Shown here: positions 48,084 through 57,256 of the stretch, one piece after another
Layout of the letters: each line of letters begins with the position of its first letter
How positions within the stretch are numbered: position 1 is the stretch's first letter
Assembly: GCF_000612725.1 (NCBI RefSeq)
Contig: NZ_HG964454.1
Coordinates: 391,951-455,950, forward strand
Direction: 5' to 3'
From: Mycolicibacterium austroafricanum
Lineage (GTDB): Bacteria; Actinomycetota; Actinomycetes; Mycobacteriales; Mycobacteriaceae
DNA length: 64,000 bases
The notes under the pieces: model-generated
The model's database searches: none
What the model was told of the DNA's origin: nothing
Seen by the model: the letters and a program-made list of their open reading frames with translations, nothing else
Made by a program: the position numbers and the translations under genes

Positions 48084-48223
48084 GACTTTCTCCTTTGAGC
48101 GCCGTTCCCGAAGACGGGTGGGAATGACCCGTCTTTCGCGTACAACCGCTACCGGAGGCCGGATTTATCCGGTGGTCGACCTCAATCCGCAGAGTCGTCT
48201 CGACGGTGCAGTGGAATCGGCGT

Positions 48224-48862
48224 TCAGGGCGCTACCGGCTTGTGGGCGACGAGGCGTTCGACCAGGCCGAGTTTGAACCGTTCGACGCGGTCGATCTCGA
48301 GGCCCGTGGCAGAGCGAATGTGGCTGAGCGGACGTCGTAGGAAGTGCTCCCCGGCGAGTGGAACGGTGAACACCTCAAGCAGCCGTTGCACTGCTCGCAC
48401 TGGGGCAGCAGTGCTTTGAACGTGGTCGACGAGGACGAGTTTTCCGCCCGGCCGCAGTACCCGGGCCATTTCGGTGAGCGCCTGCGCATGGTCGGGGATG
48501 GCGCAGAGCCCGAAGGTGCACACGACCGTGTCGAAGCTTGCGTCCTCGAACGGCAGGTGGTGGGCGTCGGCCTGCTGCAGTGTGGCGGTTCGGCCGATCT
48601 CGGCGGCGCGCCGGCGGGCCCGTTCGAGCATCTGCTCGCTCCAGTCGATACCGGTCAGCGCGACGTCGTCCGGGTAGAAATTCAGGTTGAGTCCGGTGCC
48701 GACGGCGACTTCCAGCACGTCGCCTGTCGCTTGACTGCAGACCCATTGCCGGGAGTCGCCGAACAGATGCCGATCGAAGAACCCGATCTCGCGGTCGTAG
48801 GTGCGGGACTTCTTGTCCCAGTACCGGTTCCAGCGGGCTGCTTGATCATTTGTGGGCGCCAT
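48224..48862 (-). CDS. Class I SAM-dependent methyltransferase (UbiE/phospholipid-type)
   Basis: A 212-residue methyltransferase. LEVAVGTGLNLNFYP is motif I, ALTGIDWSEQML motif II and VVCTFGLCAIPD motif IV. The pattern is of phosphatidylethanolamine or quinone methyltransferases. It is stand-alone with 124 bases upstream to the MddA-like gene. Acceptor unknown. Confidence 0.83.
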   Translation of the reverse strand: MAPTNDQAARWNRYWDKKSRTYDREIGFFDRHLFGDSRQWVCSQATGDVLEVAVGTGLNLNFYPDDVALTGIDWSEQMLERARRRAAEIGRTATLQQADAHHLPFEDASFDTVVCTFGLCAIPDHAQALTEMARVLRPGGKLVLVDHVQSTAAPVRAVQRLLEVFTVPLAGEHFLRRPLSHIRSATGLEIDRVERFKLGLVERLVAHKPVAP

Positions 48863-48986
48863 GACGATTCACCTCGGTGTTTCTGGTCGCAACCTCGGCC
48901 GGGCAGGCGCCCGTCGGTGTCGCGGAGTCGGAGTGGCCCTGCTGTGTCGATGCTAGCCAGCAGCGTCCCCGGCTTGCCCGCGCCGG

Positions 48987-49784
48987 TCACCTCCGGGGCG
49001 CGTAACTCGCAGTGTCAACTCTGCCCTCAAGCCGGCGAGCGCGACGGCGTGTCCGGGGCCGTGGCACGAGCATGGGGACCGTCTGCCGGTACGCGGCATA
49101 GCGGGCTCCCAACGTCGCCAGCAGGTCACGTTCCTCGAGCTGCAGCGCAATGAGGATGTAGCCCGTCGTGGCCGTCGCGAACAGCAGGTGCCCGGCCGTC
49201 ATGGTGGGCGCGGACCAGAAGGCGATGAGGAATCCCAGCATCAGCGGGTGCCGCACCACGCGGTAGAACATCGTGGCCCGGAATCCGGTCTCGGCGTCAG
49301 GCTGGGCCCGCCAGTTGGCGATCACCTGGCGCAGCCCGAACAGCTCGAAGTGATTGATCATGAACGTCGCGGCGAGCACGATCGCCCAACCGAGCCAGAA
49401 CAGCGCCCACACCGCGACCCGGAGGGGCTGATACGTCACGTCCCAGACGACGAAAGGGATCTTCCGCCACTGCCAGAACAGCAGTGCGAGGGCAAGACTG
49501 GCCAGGAGCACGTAGGTGCTGCGTTCGACCGGCGGCGGAATGTAGCGCGTCCACCACCGTTTGAACGCAGGGCGGGCCATCACACTGTGCTGCACGGCGA
49601 AGAGGGTCAGCAGCGACAGGTTGACGATCAGCGCCTGCCCGAGCGGCGCGTCGACCGCATGGTCGACACTGCGCGGAACCACCACATCGCCGACGAATCC
49701 GATGGCGTACAGGAATACCGCCAGAAAGAGCAGATAGCAGGCGGCGCCGTAACCGACTGCGAGAGCACGCGTCATGTTGGTCAT
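48987..49784 (-). CDS. mddA: Methanethiol S-methyltransferase-like membrane protein
   Basis: The ATG at 49784 gives 265 residues with about six transmembrane helices. It strongly resembles mycobacterial MddA: FAVQHSVMARPAFKRWWTRYIP, PPVERSTYVL, the isoprenylcysteine-methyltransferase-like core RHPLMLGFLIAFW and EERDLLATLGARYAAYR. MddA makes dimethyl sulfide from methanethiol. Family assignment is firm; substrate is by homology. Confidence 0.85.
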   Translation of the reverse strand: MTNMTRALAVGYGAACYLLFLAVFLYAIGFVGDVVVPRSVDHAVDAPLGQALIVNLSLLTLFAVQHSVMARPAFKRWWTRYIPPPVERSTYVLLASLALALLFWQWRKIPFVVWDVTYQPLRVAVWALFWLGWAIVLAATFMINHFELFGLRQVIANWRAQPDAETGFRATMFYRVVRHPLMLGFLIAFWSAPTMTAGHLLFATATTGYILIALQLEERDLLATLGARYAAYRQTVPMLVPRPRTRRRARRLEGRVDTASYAPRR

Positions 49785-49918
49785 GACCCATGGTCGAATT
49801 GCTCGGTGTCGCGAAGCATGAGGCAATTGCCTCATTCTCACGCACCGGCAGGACCGACGACCGCCGGGACGGAACGCCCAGCCGTCTGCGTCGCCGCGCG
49901 GACCCCTTGTGCAGCCTG

Positions 49919-50902
49919 CTACAGGCTCGGGATGGCGTGAATCGGGTAGGCGCTGAACACCAGGGTCAGCCGAATCGGCCCGACGCGCGCGCCGAGTTCT
50001 TCCAAGGTGTGCGCTCGAATGCGGTCCTGGTCGGCCACCGTCATCGCGCCGGTGTAGGAAACCCGGAGGTCGACCTCGGTGGTTTTGCCCCTGCTGATGG
50101 CCAGCGCATCGACGAGGGTGAGCTCATGGTCGAGTTCACCGCGGTGCTCGGCGGATACCGTCTCGATAGCCGCGCGCACCGCCGCATCGAGGTCGGGGTC
50201 GGAGCGCCGTCCGGAGAGGCGCCCGAACTCGAGGCGGATCTCGCGGACAGGGTCGGCGACCAGTACCGCGCACAGAATGAGCACGATGATGCTGTCGGCG
50301 ATGTCCTTGATGTTGAATCGTTCCGAGGTCAGCACCGTCCCTTCCGGGATGACCGCAACCAAGATCAATGAGCCACAGATCCCGGCGCTGATCAAGCTGG
50401 CCATCTTGGCGGCGTTCGCCTCGACGCGCAGCAGAGCCGACGCGCCGCCGACCGAGCGGTTATTGCGTCGGTGGTTCCACATGAGTCCGAGCCCGATCGC
50501 CGCGACGGCAGCGGTGTACACGGCGGCCACACCGAACTCGGGCTCAGTGCCGTTGCCGGTGACCAGATAGTCGATCACTTTGACCGAATTCGTGACCACT
50601 GCGATGACGACCACACCGAGAATCATCAACGACCGAAACAGCGCATAGAGGTTTTCCAATGCCAGCCGCCCATAGGGGTTTTCGGCATCCGGGGGCCGCG
50701 ACGACGCCACCGACAGCCGCGCGGCGATGAACGCGGCGCCCGCATTGATCAGCGAGATGACGCCGTCGAGCTGTGTGGCCGACACCTTGGTGACGGCGTA
50801 GACGGCGAAGCCAACGACGGCGAGCCCCAGCATCGTGACCATGTAGGTGTACAAGCTCCGTCGTTCAGCCGCCAGGACCGCCGATTGCGACGCCATCGCC
50901 AT
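49919..50902 (-). CDS. Cation diffusion facilitator-like transporter with altered metal site
   Basis: The ATG at 50902 gives 327 residues with six transmembrane helices and a cytoplasmic ferredoxin-like domain (about 235-327), the CDF plan. Helix 2 has LDGVISLINAG with one of the two usual Asp residues missing, and helix 5 reads ANAAKMASLI where His and Asp of the HxxxD site would lie. Metal transport is therefore uncertain. Confidence 0.78.
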   Translation of the reverse strand: MAMASQSAVLAAERRSLYTYMVTMLGLAVVGFAVYAVTKVSATQLDGVISLINAGAAFIAARLSVASSRPPDAENPYGRLALENLYALFRSLMILGVVVIAVVTNSVKVIDYLVTGNGTEPEFGVAAVYTAAVAAIGLGLMWNHRRNNRSVGGASALLRVEANAAKMASLISAGICGSLILVAVIPEGTVLTSERFNIKDIADSIIVLILCAVLVADPVREIRLEFGRLSGRRSDPDLDAAVRAAIETVSAEHRGELDHELTLVDALAISRGKTTEVDLRVSYTGAMTVADQDRIRAHTLEELGARVGPIRLTLVFSAYPIHAIPSL

Positions 50903-51041
50903 AGGTGGAGTCCCCTGACTGTGTAGCGGCCGTTGAGGTTGGGGCCGCGGTTCGATCGAACCTACTACGGGGAACTCACGGCAGAGGGGAGGCAGCCCGG
51001 TGCCGACGAACAACCTGCGGCGGCCGGGTCAGTCCAGGAAT

Positions 51042-51260
51042 CTACTGATGAAGGCGCCCGAGGGTGAAGTACGCGAGCGGACCGACCGGCTGCACCACGG
51101 ACAGTCCCAGCCACAGCGACTTTGAGCCGCGGACCGTCGATGCGGGGCGCCGCGCCAGGTCGATCAGCATGGCCGTAGTCGCTGCCATCTCGACGACGCC
51201 GACAACGGCGATAGCCATCTGCTGCGTGCGGGACAGGTCACTCCACTTGCGCTTGGCCAT
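51042..51260 (-). CDS. Small PLDc_N-like two-helix membrane protein
   Basis: The ATG at 51260 gives 72 residues, two hydrophobic helices (about 13-33 and 46-66) with the middle sequence SKSLWLGLSVVQPVGPLAYFTLGR, as in the phospholipase D N-terminal-like family of small actinobacterial proteins. Stand-alone. Confidence 0.7.
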   Translation of the reverse strand: MAKRKWSDLSRTQQMAIAVVGVVEMAATTAMLIDLARRPASTVRGSKSLWLGLSVVQPVGPLAYFTLGRLHQ

Positions 51261-51427
51261 GGCTGCCACCGTAGCAGCCGTTCCGACTCGTGAACTCTCC
51301 GGATCTCCAAGCAGTCAGCGCTGTTTCGGCTGCAGTACGTGATCGAAAAGGGCAGCGTGTTGTCACGAAAGGCGCTGGCACAGTGCGGTTGCCACCATCT
51401 GCGGCGCGGCGAGCTATCGCGGCCACG

Positions 51428-51829
51428 CTAGGGCCGCAGGATGTCGGCCGGAGACACGGTCTTGACGAATGCGCGCGCAGCGGCGGCGAGCTTCCGGTCC
51501 GCGGTGGCCAGCGCGTCCGCTTGCAGTCGGGTCAGTGCGATGTACTCGGCCTGGTAGGTGTCCGGCCAGTTCAGCGCGGCGGCTATTCGCCAGGCGTGGT
51601 CCTGCAAGACCCGGTCGCCGAGGAGCCGGATCCGCAGTCCACGGATATCGTCGAGAATCTTCCGGCCGCTGCGTTCATCGATCTCGCCGCGGCGCACCGA
51701 GTCGTACACGCGGGCGAGTGCCTGCGAGCGCAGCAGCGTGGGTGCCGCCAGGCTGTGCTCCGGTGGAATGCTCGCTCCGCCAACGGCGAGGTCGATGGCG
51801 ACCTGTGCATCGATGACGAATGTGGTCAT
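51428..51829 (-). CDS. Orphan PIN-domain protein
   Basis: The ATG at 51829 gives 133 residues. PIN acidic residues appear in FVIDAQVAIDL and near LATADRKLAA. VapC-type toxins are RNases with this fold. No antitoxin gene is next to it: the 84 bases upstream before the desaturase stop hold no ORF. It could be an orphan toxin or a non-toxin PIN protein. Confidence 0.75.
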   Translation of the reverse strand: MTTFVIDAQVAIDLAVGGASIPPEHSLAAPTLLRSQALARVYDSVRRGEIDERSGRKILDDIRGLRIRLLGDRVLQDHAWRIAAALNWPDTYQAEYIALTRLQADALATADRKLAAAARAFVKTVSPADILRP

Positions 51830-51913
51830 ACCGGTACCTTCGCACGGGACCGGCTGTCTTTTCACCAGCTTGCGGGGGCTGCCCGCAGTCCTCGCCCTCG
51901 TGACTGGCGTGAC

Positions 51914-52579
51914 CTACGCCTGCCCGTGCAGGTTTTTCGCCGTCGGCGAGGTGGGGACCGTGGCCGGATCGGGGTAGGTGCCCAGCACCCGGTCGGCGGT
52001 GCCGGCGCTGGTGACGGTGAACCAGTAGTGCTCGTTCTTGAAGTGGTGCTGGCGGTGATTGCGCCAGACCGCCCGATAGGCAGCGGTCTTGGGCTTGTAA
52101 TCGGTGTGGACGAGGTAGTGGCACCACTCGTAGCACAGGCCCAGCACAGTGAGGAAGGTCAGGAACGTCAGGCCGAGCGCCGTCCGCGGGAATGCCAGCA
52201 ACGCGATCCCCAGCGCCACCGGCAGCACCCAGAGCAGGGCTTGCCACGGGATGAAGATCAGCGCAATCTCTCGAGGCTCGACGTGGTGTTCCCGGTGTTT
52301 GCGCGCCAGCAGAGGGTCGATGCGCAGCACGCCGATCTTCCTTGGCCGCCAATGCAGGATGCACACGTGCACAAGCCATTCGAAGAACGGAAACGCCGCG
52401 AGCATGATTGCCGGAACGAGGGCGTCGGTGATCTGCCAGTCGCCGTAGGCGATTCGTGCGCCAGACGCCACGACGAGCGTCGCGGCGATCATCCAGGGCG
52501 AGGGATGACGCCAGAACTCGCGTCCGGCGTCGATCAACGTGAACCGTTTGCGGCCCGTTCGGGTCGACGTGGTGGTCAT
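51914..52579 (-). CDS. Sterol desaturase/fatty acid hydroxylase family protein
   Basis: A 221-residue membrane protein with the three diiron His clusters of the family: KHREHH, HYLVH and NHRQHHF. About four transmembrane helices surround them. It overlaps the FadR-type regulator by 4 bases (ATGA) and is likely controlled by it. Substrate is probably a fatty acid or carotenoid; not determined. Confidence 0.87.
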   Translation of the reverse strand: MTTTSTRTGRKRFTLIDAGREFWRHPSPWMIAATLVVASGARIAYGDWQITDALVPAIMLAAFPFFEWLVHVCILHWRPRKIGVLRIDPLLARKHREHHVEPREIALIFIPWQALLWVLPVALGIALLAFPRTALGLTFLTFLTVLGLCYEWCHYLVHTDYKPKTAAYRAVWRNHRQHHFKNEHYWFTVTSAGTADRVLGTYPDPATVPTSPTAKNLHGQA

Positions 52580-53298
52580 CGGGGTTCCTCCAGGGTGTGC
52601 AGTGCATCCAGCAGGGCGGTGGTCGCGGGTTCCAGAAGGCGGTGGGCATTGTCGCGCGCTGCGGCCGGATCTCCTGCCAGGACCGCCTCGGCCACCGCAC
52701 GGTAGGCGTCCACACGCCCGACCTCGGCGGCCATCATCGTGGCCAGGGCGGGCAGTGCCGGCTCATAGGTGGCACGCAACGTGTTGAACATCAGCCGGAA
52801 CGCGATCGAGTCGGCGCCATCGACGATGTGATCCCAGAAGTCCAGCGCATGCCGTTGCGCGGCAACAGGATCGGCTTCATCCGCGAGGGCCCGCATGGCG
52901 GTGTTCAACTCATCTGACAGTTCGGGGCCCCGACGCTGCGCGGCGAGCTCGGCCACCTTGGGCCCGTTGTGCAACCTGGTCTCGAGGATGCTGCGGACGA
53001 CGGCGAGGTCGAGGTCGCCATCACGGATCAGCAGCCGGGGGAGCAGGTCGAGCCCCGCGGTACGCCGGAAGTCGCGCACTGTGGTGGCATCACCCTGACG
53101 AACCTCGATCAGCCCCGCAGCGGCCAGGCGCTTGAGCGCCTCGCGAATCGCGGGCCGCGATACCCCCAACACCTCGGCGAGCCGCCGCTCGCTCGGCAGC
53201 GTCTCGCCGGGCCGCATCTCACCGCTGAGGACATCGCTGATGATCTGGTCGAAGACGTCCTCGGGTACCGAGCGACGGTTGACCGGTCGAAGCGCCAT
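52576..53298 (-). CDS. FadR-like GntR family regulator
   Basis: The ATG at 53298 gives 240 residues: winged-helix HTH (about 18-80, SERRLAEVLGVSRPAIREALKRL) and an all-helical FCD effector domain. Mycobacterial relatives respond to fatty acids. It is the first gene of a coupled pair with the desaturase. A perfect TGGTC-A-GACCA palindrome lies 39 bases upstream. Confidence 0.9.
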   Translation of the reverse strand: MALRPVNRRSVPEDVFDQIISDVLSGEMRPGETLPSERRLAEVLGVSRPAIREALKRLAAAGLIEVRQGDATTVRDFRRTAGLDLLPRLLIRDGDLDLAVVRSILETRLHNGPKVAELAAQRRGPELSDELNTAMRALADEADPVAAQRHALDFWDHIVDGADSIAFRLMFNTLRATYEPALPALATMMAAEVGRVDAYRAVAEAVLAGDPAAARDNAHRLLEPATTALLDALHTLEEPR

Positions 53299-53630
53299 GC
53301 CTACCAGGATGACGCATCCGCGGCACAAAGGTCAAGTGGTCAGACCAGTGTGCGTTTGACTGTCACGTGATGATCGATTCGCACGATGACGCTCATCCTC
53401 GGACCACGTGGCGTCGGTACCAGCGCCGCCCGTGCCAGCGCTGATAGTGCCAGGCCACAGCAGGCAGGGGCCCGCGAGGCGTTGAAGGCCCCGGCTCTGA
53501 CTCACGGGAAATGATAGGGAAGGTGGCGCCAGCGACTCAGTGCGATTCCCACTGTTGCACAACGACTTCCGAGAGTTTCAGCGACGTGCATGCCTGTCCC
53601 GGCCACCTGCATCTGTTCGGTCCCGGGCTG
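53299..53630. other. 332-base intergenic region
   Basis: Apart from the GntR operator at 53337-53347 nothing is supported. A minus-strand frame (53332-53562) is open but looks non-coding by composition. The small ORF at 53631-53777 follows. Confidence 0.4.
53337..53347. promoter_or_regulatory. GntR/FadR-type operator
   Basis: TGGTCAGACCA is a perfect 5-base palindrome around A, fitting the FadR-subfamily pattern TGGT-N3-ACCA. It lies 39 bases upstream of the regulator ATG on its minus strand, consistent with autoregulation. Confidence 0.6.
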
Positions 53631-53777
53631 TCAGTCATCTTCCTCGTCGCAACGGTGCGCGGCCTCGATTACCTCAGGCGGGGCCGGCTTCTGCAGCCAG
53701 GCCCGCATGCGCAACAAACCGCCGACAACAGTGCCGACAGCGAGCACCGCAACGATGATCCAGAACAGGGTCGACAT
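53631..53777 (-). CDS. Possible small membrane protein (48 aa)
   Basis: An ORF of 48 codons, ATG at 53777, with a hydrophobic helix at about residues 3-23 (LFWIIVAVLAVGTVVGGLL) and then a basic and acidic tail ending CDEEDD. The pattern is of a single-pass membrane protein. No strong ribosome binding site is visible. It ends 43 bases upstream of the vapC end, so it stands alone. Confidence 0.4.
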   Translation of the reverse strand: MSTLFWIIVAVLAVGTVVGGLLRMRAWLQKPAPPEVIEAAHRCDEEDD

Positions 53778-53820
53778 GAGCCAAGTGTGGATCCCGGTGC
53801 CCAAATCGGCGAGAGAATGG

Positions 53821-54210
53821 TCAGGTTCGCAGGGTAGGGGCGAGGGCGGCGTCGAGAATCTTCGCGTCGCGAGTCGCGATGGTGAGATTGCGGCGCAGCG
53901 CCTGGGCGACGATCACGCGATCGAATGGATCCTTGTGACCCCAGGGAAGCCGGCCGGCCAGGATCGCGTCGGGTGACTCGATGGGCAATTCGGTTGTGCT
54001 CATGTCCGAAACGATGTCGGTCCAGGCTGACAGGAGTGCCTCACCGTCGAGGCGGCCGAGTCGAGTCTTGACGGCGATCTCCCACGCCGAGGCCGCGGTC
54101 ACCCACACGTTGGTGTTCGGGTCGGCGATGACCGCCAGCGCGGAGGCGTCCAGATCGGACGGAGTGCTCGCCAGCCATAGAAGTGTGTGCGTGTCCAGCA
54201 GCACGTTCAC
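53821..54210 (-). CDS. vapC: VapC-type PIN toxin
   Basis: A 129-residue PIN domain RNase: LLDTHTLLWL at the N-terminus, the conserved Glu in WEIAVKTRLGRL, and Asp in HKDPFDRVIVAQAL. Start overlaps the antitoxin stop by four bases (ATGA), the standard vapBC coupling. Confidence 0.92.
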   Translation of the reverse strand: MNVLLDTHTLLWLASTPSDLDASALAVIADPNTNVWVTAASAWEIAVKTRLGRLDGEALLSAWTDIVSDMSTTELPIESPDAILAGRLPWGHKDPFDRVIVAQALRRNLTIATRDAKILDAALAPTLRT

Positions 54211-54446
54211 GATTCGGCGCTCTCCCAGCGAGCCAGTTCCGAATCAGGCAGTGGCTCGTCGAAATCGTTGGGTACCAGAAGGTTTGGTAGCTGCCCAAAC
54301 CTTCGCGGCACTGGCTGAACAGGAACGAGCTTGGCGACGGGGCGACCGTGATTCGTGATCGTCACGGCCTTTCCTGTGCGCTCCACTTCGGCAAGGAGTG
54401 CATTGAGCCGATTCTTGGCCTCGGTACTCGTCACGGTTGTGTCCAC
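54207..54446 (-). CDS. vapB: Phd/YefM-type antitoxin of the vapBC pair
   Basis: A 79-residue antitoxin starting at GTG: TSTEAKNRLNALLAEVERTGKAVTITNHGRPVAKLVP, the Phd/YefM fold, followed by a disordered toxin-binding tail. It likely represses its own operon. A 9-base tandem repeat array lies 35 bases upstream. Confidence 0.9.
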   Translation of the reverse strand: MDTTVTSTEAKNRLNALLAEVERTGKAVTITNHGRPVAKLVPVQPVPRRFGQLPNLLVPNDFDEPLPDSELARWESAES

Positions 54447-54480
54447 ACCCCGAAGTTGCCAGGATCACGCTAATTACGCT

Positions 54481-54525
54481 AGCGCGAATAGCGCGAATAG
54501 CGCGAATAGCGCGAATAGCGCGAAT
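54481..54525. repeat. Five perfect tandem 9-base repeats (AGCGCGAAT)
   Basis: Five uninterrupted copies of AGCGCGAAT fill 54481-54525. They lie between the GMC oxidoreductase stop (54556) and the vapB start (54446), 35-79 bases upstream of vapB. They are preceded by a CGCTAGCG palindrome. They may be binding sites or a slippage-prone spacer that changes promoter geometry. Confidence 0.9.
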
Positions 54526-54555
54526 TTGCCCCGGACTGCATGAGAACGCTGCAGC

Positions 54556-56241
54556 TCATTCCATGATCGCCCGGGCCGCGCGCTCGGCGATCAGCATGAC
54601 CGGCGCGTTGGTGTTCCCAGAAGTGATGGTGGGCATGGCCGAAGCATCGGCCACGCGAAGGCCGGCGACGCGAAACACGCGGCAGTCGGTGTCGAGCACG
54701 GTGGCGGCCGACCGCGGCAGACCGCGTGCGTCAAAGGCACCCATCGCGCAGGTGCCCACCGGGTGGAAGATGGTGGTGCCCAGTTCACGGGCTGCCGCCT
54801 GCAGGTCGTCGTCGCTCACCAGTTGCGGGCCGGGAAGCATCTCTTCGGGGCAGTAGCGGGCCAGGGCCGGCGCCGCCATGATCTGCCGGGTCATCCGCAG
54901 GCCCCGCACCGCTGCGTCGCGATCGGCGTCAGTGGACAGGTAGTTGCAGAAGATCTTCGGGTGCGACAGCGGATCTGCATCGGCTATCCGCACGTAGCCA
55001 CGCGAGGTGGGGCGCAGATTGCAGACCGACGGCGTGATGGCTCCGAAGGGGTGCAACGGTTCGCCGAACTTCGGCAACGACAAAGGTTGCACATGCCACT
55101 CCAAATCCGGGCTGGCCAGCGCGGGGTCGCTCTTGGCGAAAGCCCCCAGTGTGGACGGCGGCATCGTCATGGGTCCTGATCGCAGGAGCAGGTACTGAAT
55201 ACCCATGCCCGCACGGGTGATCCAATTCCGGTACAGCGTGTTGACCGTTCGCGCACCCCGGACGCGGTAGACCGTTCGAAGCTGCAAATGGTCCTGGAGG
55301 TTCTCGCCGACCCCGGGCAGATCGACGACCACCGGCACTTGATGCTGGGTGAGCAGCCCCGCCGGGCCCAGACCCGAGGCCTGCATCAGATGCGGCGAGC
55401 CAATCGCTCCGGCGCTCAGGATCACCTCCCGGCGGGCCCGAACGTCGACGATCTGGCCGTCTTTGAGCATGCGTAGGCCGGTGACGCGGCGCTGCGCCGT
55501 GGTCCATGCACCGCGACGCTGATCTTCGTGGACCTGATCGTCCGTCAGCAGCTGTAGAGCCTGGGTCTGTGCGTAGACGGTGAGGTTGGGGCGGTGGGTG
55601 ACGGGGTGCAGGAAGGCATCGGCCATCGACCAGCGCCGGCCGCGCCGTTGGTTGACATGGAAGTACGCACTGCCGGAGTTGTCGCCGCGGTTGAACTCGT
55701 CGATCGGCTCGATGCCCAACTGGGCGGCGGCGTTCTGCCAGGCGTCGAGGATCTTCCAGCGCACCCGCGGTCGCTCGACGCGGATCTCACCATCGGCGCC
55801 GTGCCACTCGTCGGCTCCGCCGAAGTAGTCTTCCAACTCCTTGTAGATTTCCAGTGTCTCGCCCGCACGGTCCGGGCCACCCCACAGCCATCGCTCGTCA
55901 CCGGTAGCTCGCGCCCAGAGTTCGTAATCGCTGGCCTGCCCGCGCATGTGGATCATGGCGTTGATCGACGAGCAGCCACCGATGACGCGGCCCCGGGCGT
56001 AGATGATGCTGCGGCCGGCCAGGCCTGGATCGGGCTCAGTCGTGAAGCACCAGTCGGTGCGAGGATTGGCGATGGTGTACAGATAGCCCACCGGAACCTT
56101 GATCCAGAACCAGTCGTCTTTGCCGCCGGCTTCAATCAAGAGCACACGGTGATCAGGGTTGGCGCTGAGCCGATTGGCGAGCAGGCAGCCCGCGCTGCCT
56201 GCCCCCACGATGATGAAGTCGAATTCGGCTACAGGGCTCAT
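54556..56241 (-). CDS. GMC-family FAD oxidoreductase (choline dehydrogenase-like)
   Basis: The ATG at 56241 gives 561 residues, typical. FAD motif VGAGSAGCLLANRLS at about 12-26, GGKDDWFW, GGCSSINAMIHMRG, and the catalytic region HPVGTCAMG near the C-terminus. These flavoenzymes oxidise alcohols. It may act on long-chain alcohols, but nothing here fixes it. It lies upstream of vapB on the same strand. Confidence 0.9.
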   Translation of the reverse strand: MSPVAEFDFIIVGAGSAGCLLANRLSANPDHRVLLIEAGGKDDWFWIKVPVGYLYTIANPRTDWCFTTEPDPGLAGRSIIYARGRVIGGCSSINAMIHMRGQASDYELWARATGDERWLWGGPDRAGETLEIYKELEDYFGGADEWHGADGEIRVERPRVRWKILDAWQNAAAQLGIEPIDEFNRGDNSGSAYFHVNQRRGRRWSMADAFLHPVTHRPNLTVYAQTQALQLLTDDQVHEDQRRGAWTTAQRRVTGLRMLKDGQIVDVRARREVILSAGAIGSPHLMQASGLGPAGLLTQHQVPVVVDLPGVGENLQDHLQLRTVYRVRGARTVNTLYRNWITRAGMGIQYLLLRSGPMTMPPSTLGAFAKSDPALASPDLEWHVQPLSLPKFGEPLHPFGAITPSVCNLRPTSRGYVRIADADPLSHPKIFCNYLSTDADRDAAVRGLRMTRQIMAAPALARYCPEEMLPGPQLVSDDDLQAAARELGTTIFHPVGTCAMGAFDARGLPRSAATVLDTDCRVFRVAGLRVADASAMPTITSGNTNAPVMLIAERAARAIME

Positions 56242-56509
56242 TTCCGGCACCGTTCCTCCATTGCTGTCGGATGCTGGTCCTAGTCTGCACACTCACGAGC
56301 GGGGAGGTGACAGCGCCGTCAACGCACCGGATTGACCATGTCTCAGATATTCGGTGGAGATGGTCAACCCGGACAGCTACGTTCACCGGGTTGAGGATCC
56401 ATGCGTCCGAACGAGGGCCATTTGATGACGGTCAGCGCAAACGGCAGTCGATTCAGCCGACTGCCGTCCCGAATGCCATCGCTTGAATCAAGCCAAAGGA
56501 GTACCTGTC

Positions 56510-57256
56510 GTGGATCTTCCACGCATCTTCACCATTCGCGAAAGTAGCCACCGCATCCACAACCCGTTTACCGCCGGCAAGCTCGCCGCCCTGGGGGAGG
56601 CACTGCATCTGGAACCCGGGACGCGCATGCTCGACCTCGCCAGCGGGTCGGGCGAAATGCTCTGCACGTGGGCCCGCGATTACCTCGTCACCGGGACCGG
56701 GGTGGACATCAGCAGCGTATTCACCGAACAGGCCCGTCGCCGTGCCGTTGAACTCGGCGTCGCTGACCGGGTCTCCTTCGTGCACTCCGACGCCGCCGGT
56801 TTCGTCGCGGCGAAGCCGGTCGATCTCGCCGCGTGCGTGGGCGCCACCTGGATCGGGGGCGGCGTGGCCGGTACCGTCGAACTGCTGAGCAAGAGTCTCG
56901 GTCCCGGCGGCCTGATGCTGATCGGTGAGCCGTACTGGCGTCAAGAAGTGCCCGACGACGACGTCGCCAAAGCCTGCGGTGCGAGGGGCAAAGACGACTT
57001 CCTGGTGCTGCCGGAGCTGATCGAGCGGTTCGGCGATCTCGGGTTCGACGTCGTGGAAATGGTGTTGGCCGATCAGGACAGCTGGGACCGGTACCAGGCC
57101 GCGCAGTGGTTCAATCTCCGTCGCTGGCTCGACGACCATCCTGACGACGAGCTGGCCGCCGAGGTGCGGGCCGAACTTGATACCGAACCTGCCCGGTACA
57201 CGCGATACCAGCGCGAACACCTGGGTTGGGGGGTTTTCGCACTTATGAGGCGCTGA
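56510..57256 (+). CDS. SAM-dependent methyltransferase
   Basis: The GTG at 56510 is chosen because AAAGGAG lies 8 bases upstream; a TTG at 56483 is weaker. The 248-residue protein has motif I MLDLASGSGEMLCTWA, motif II TGVDISS and a Glu-rich active site (VGATWIGGGVAGTVELL). It resembles mycobacterial class I methyltransferases of unknown acceptor. Confidence 0.83.
   Translation: MDLPRIFTIRESSHRIHNPFTAGKLAALGEALHLEPGTRMLDLASGSGEMLCTWARDYLVTGTGVDISSVFTEQARRRAVELGVADRVSFVHSDAAGFVAAKPVDLAACVGATWIGGGVAGTVELLSKSLGPGGLMLIGEPYWRQEVPDDDVAKACGARGKDDFLVLPELIERFGDLGFDVVEMVLADQDSWDRYQAAQWFNLRRWLDDHPDDELAAEVRAELDTEPARYTRYQREHLGWGVFALMRR

Noticed and set aside
54481..54525. Short CRISPR array
   Set aside because: The units are 9 bases with no spacers; this is a simple tandem repeat. 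No CRISPR array was seen anywhere in the window.
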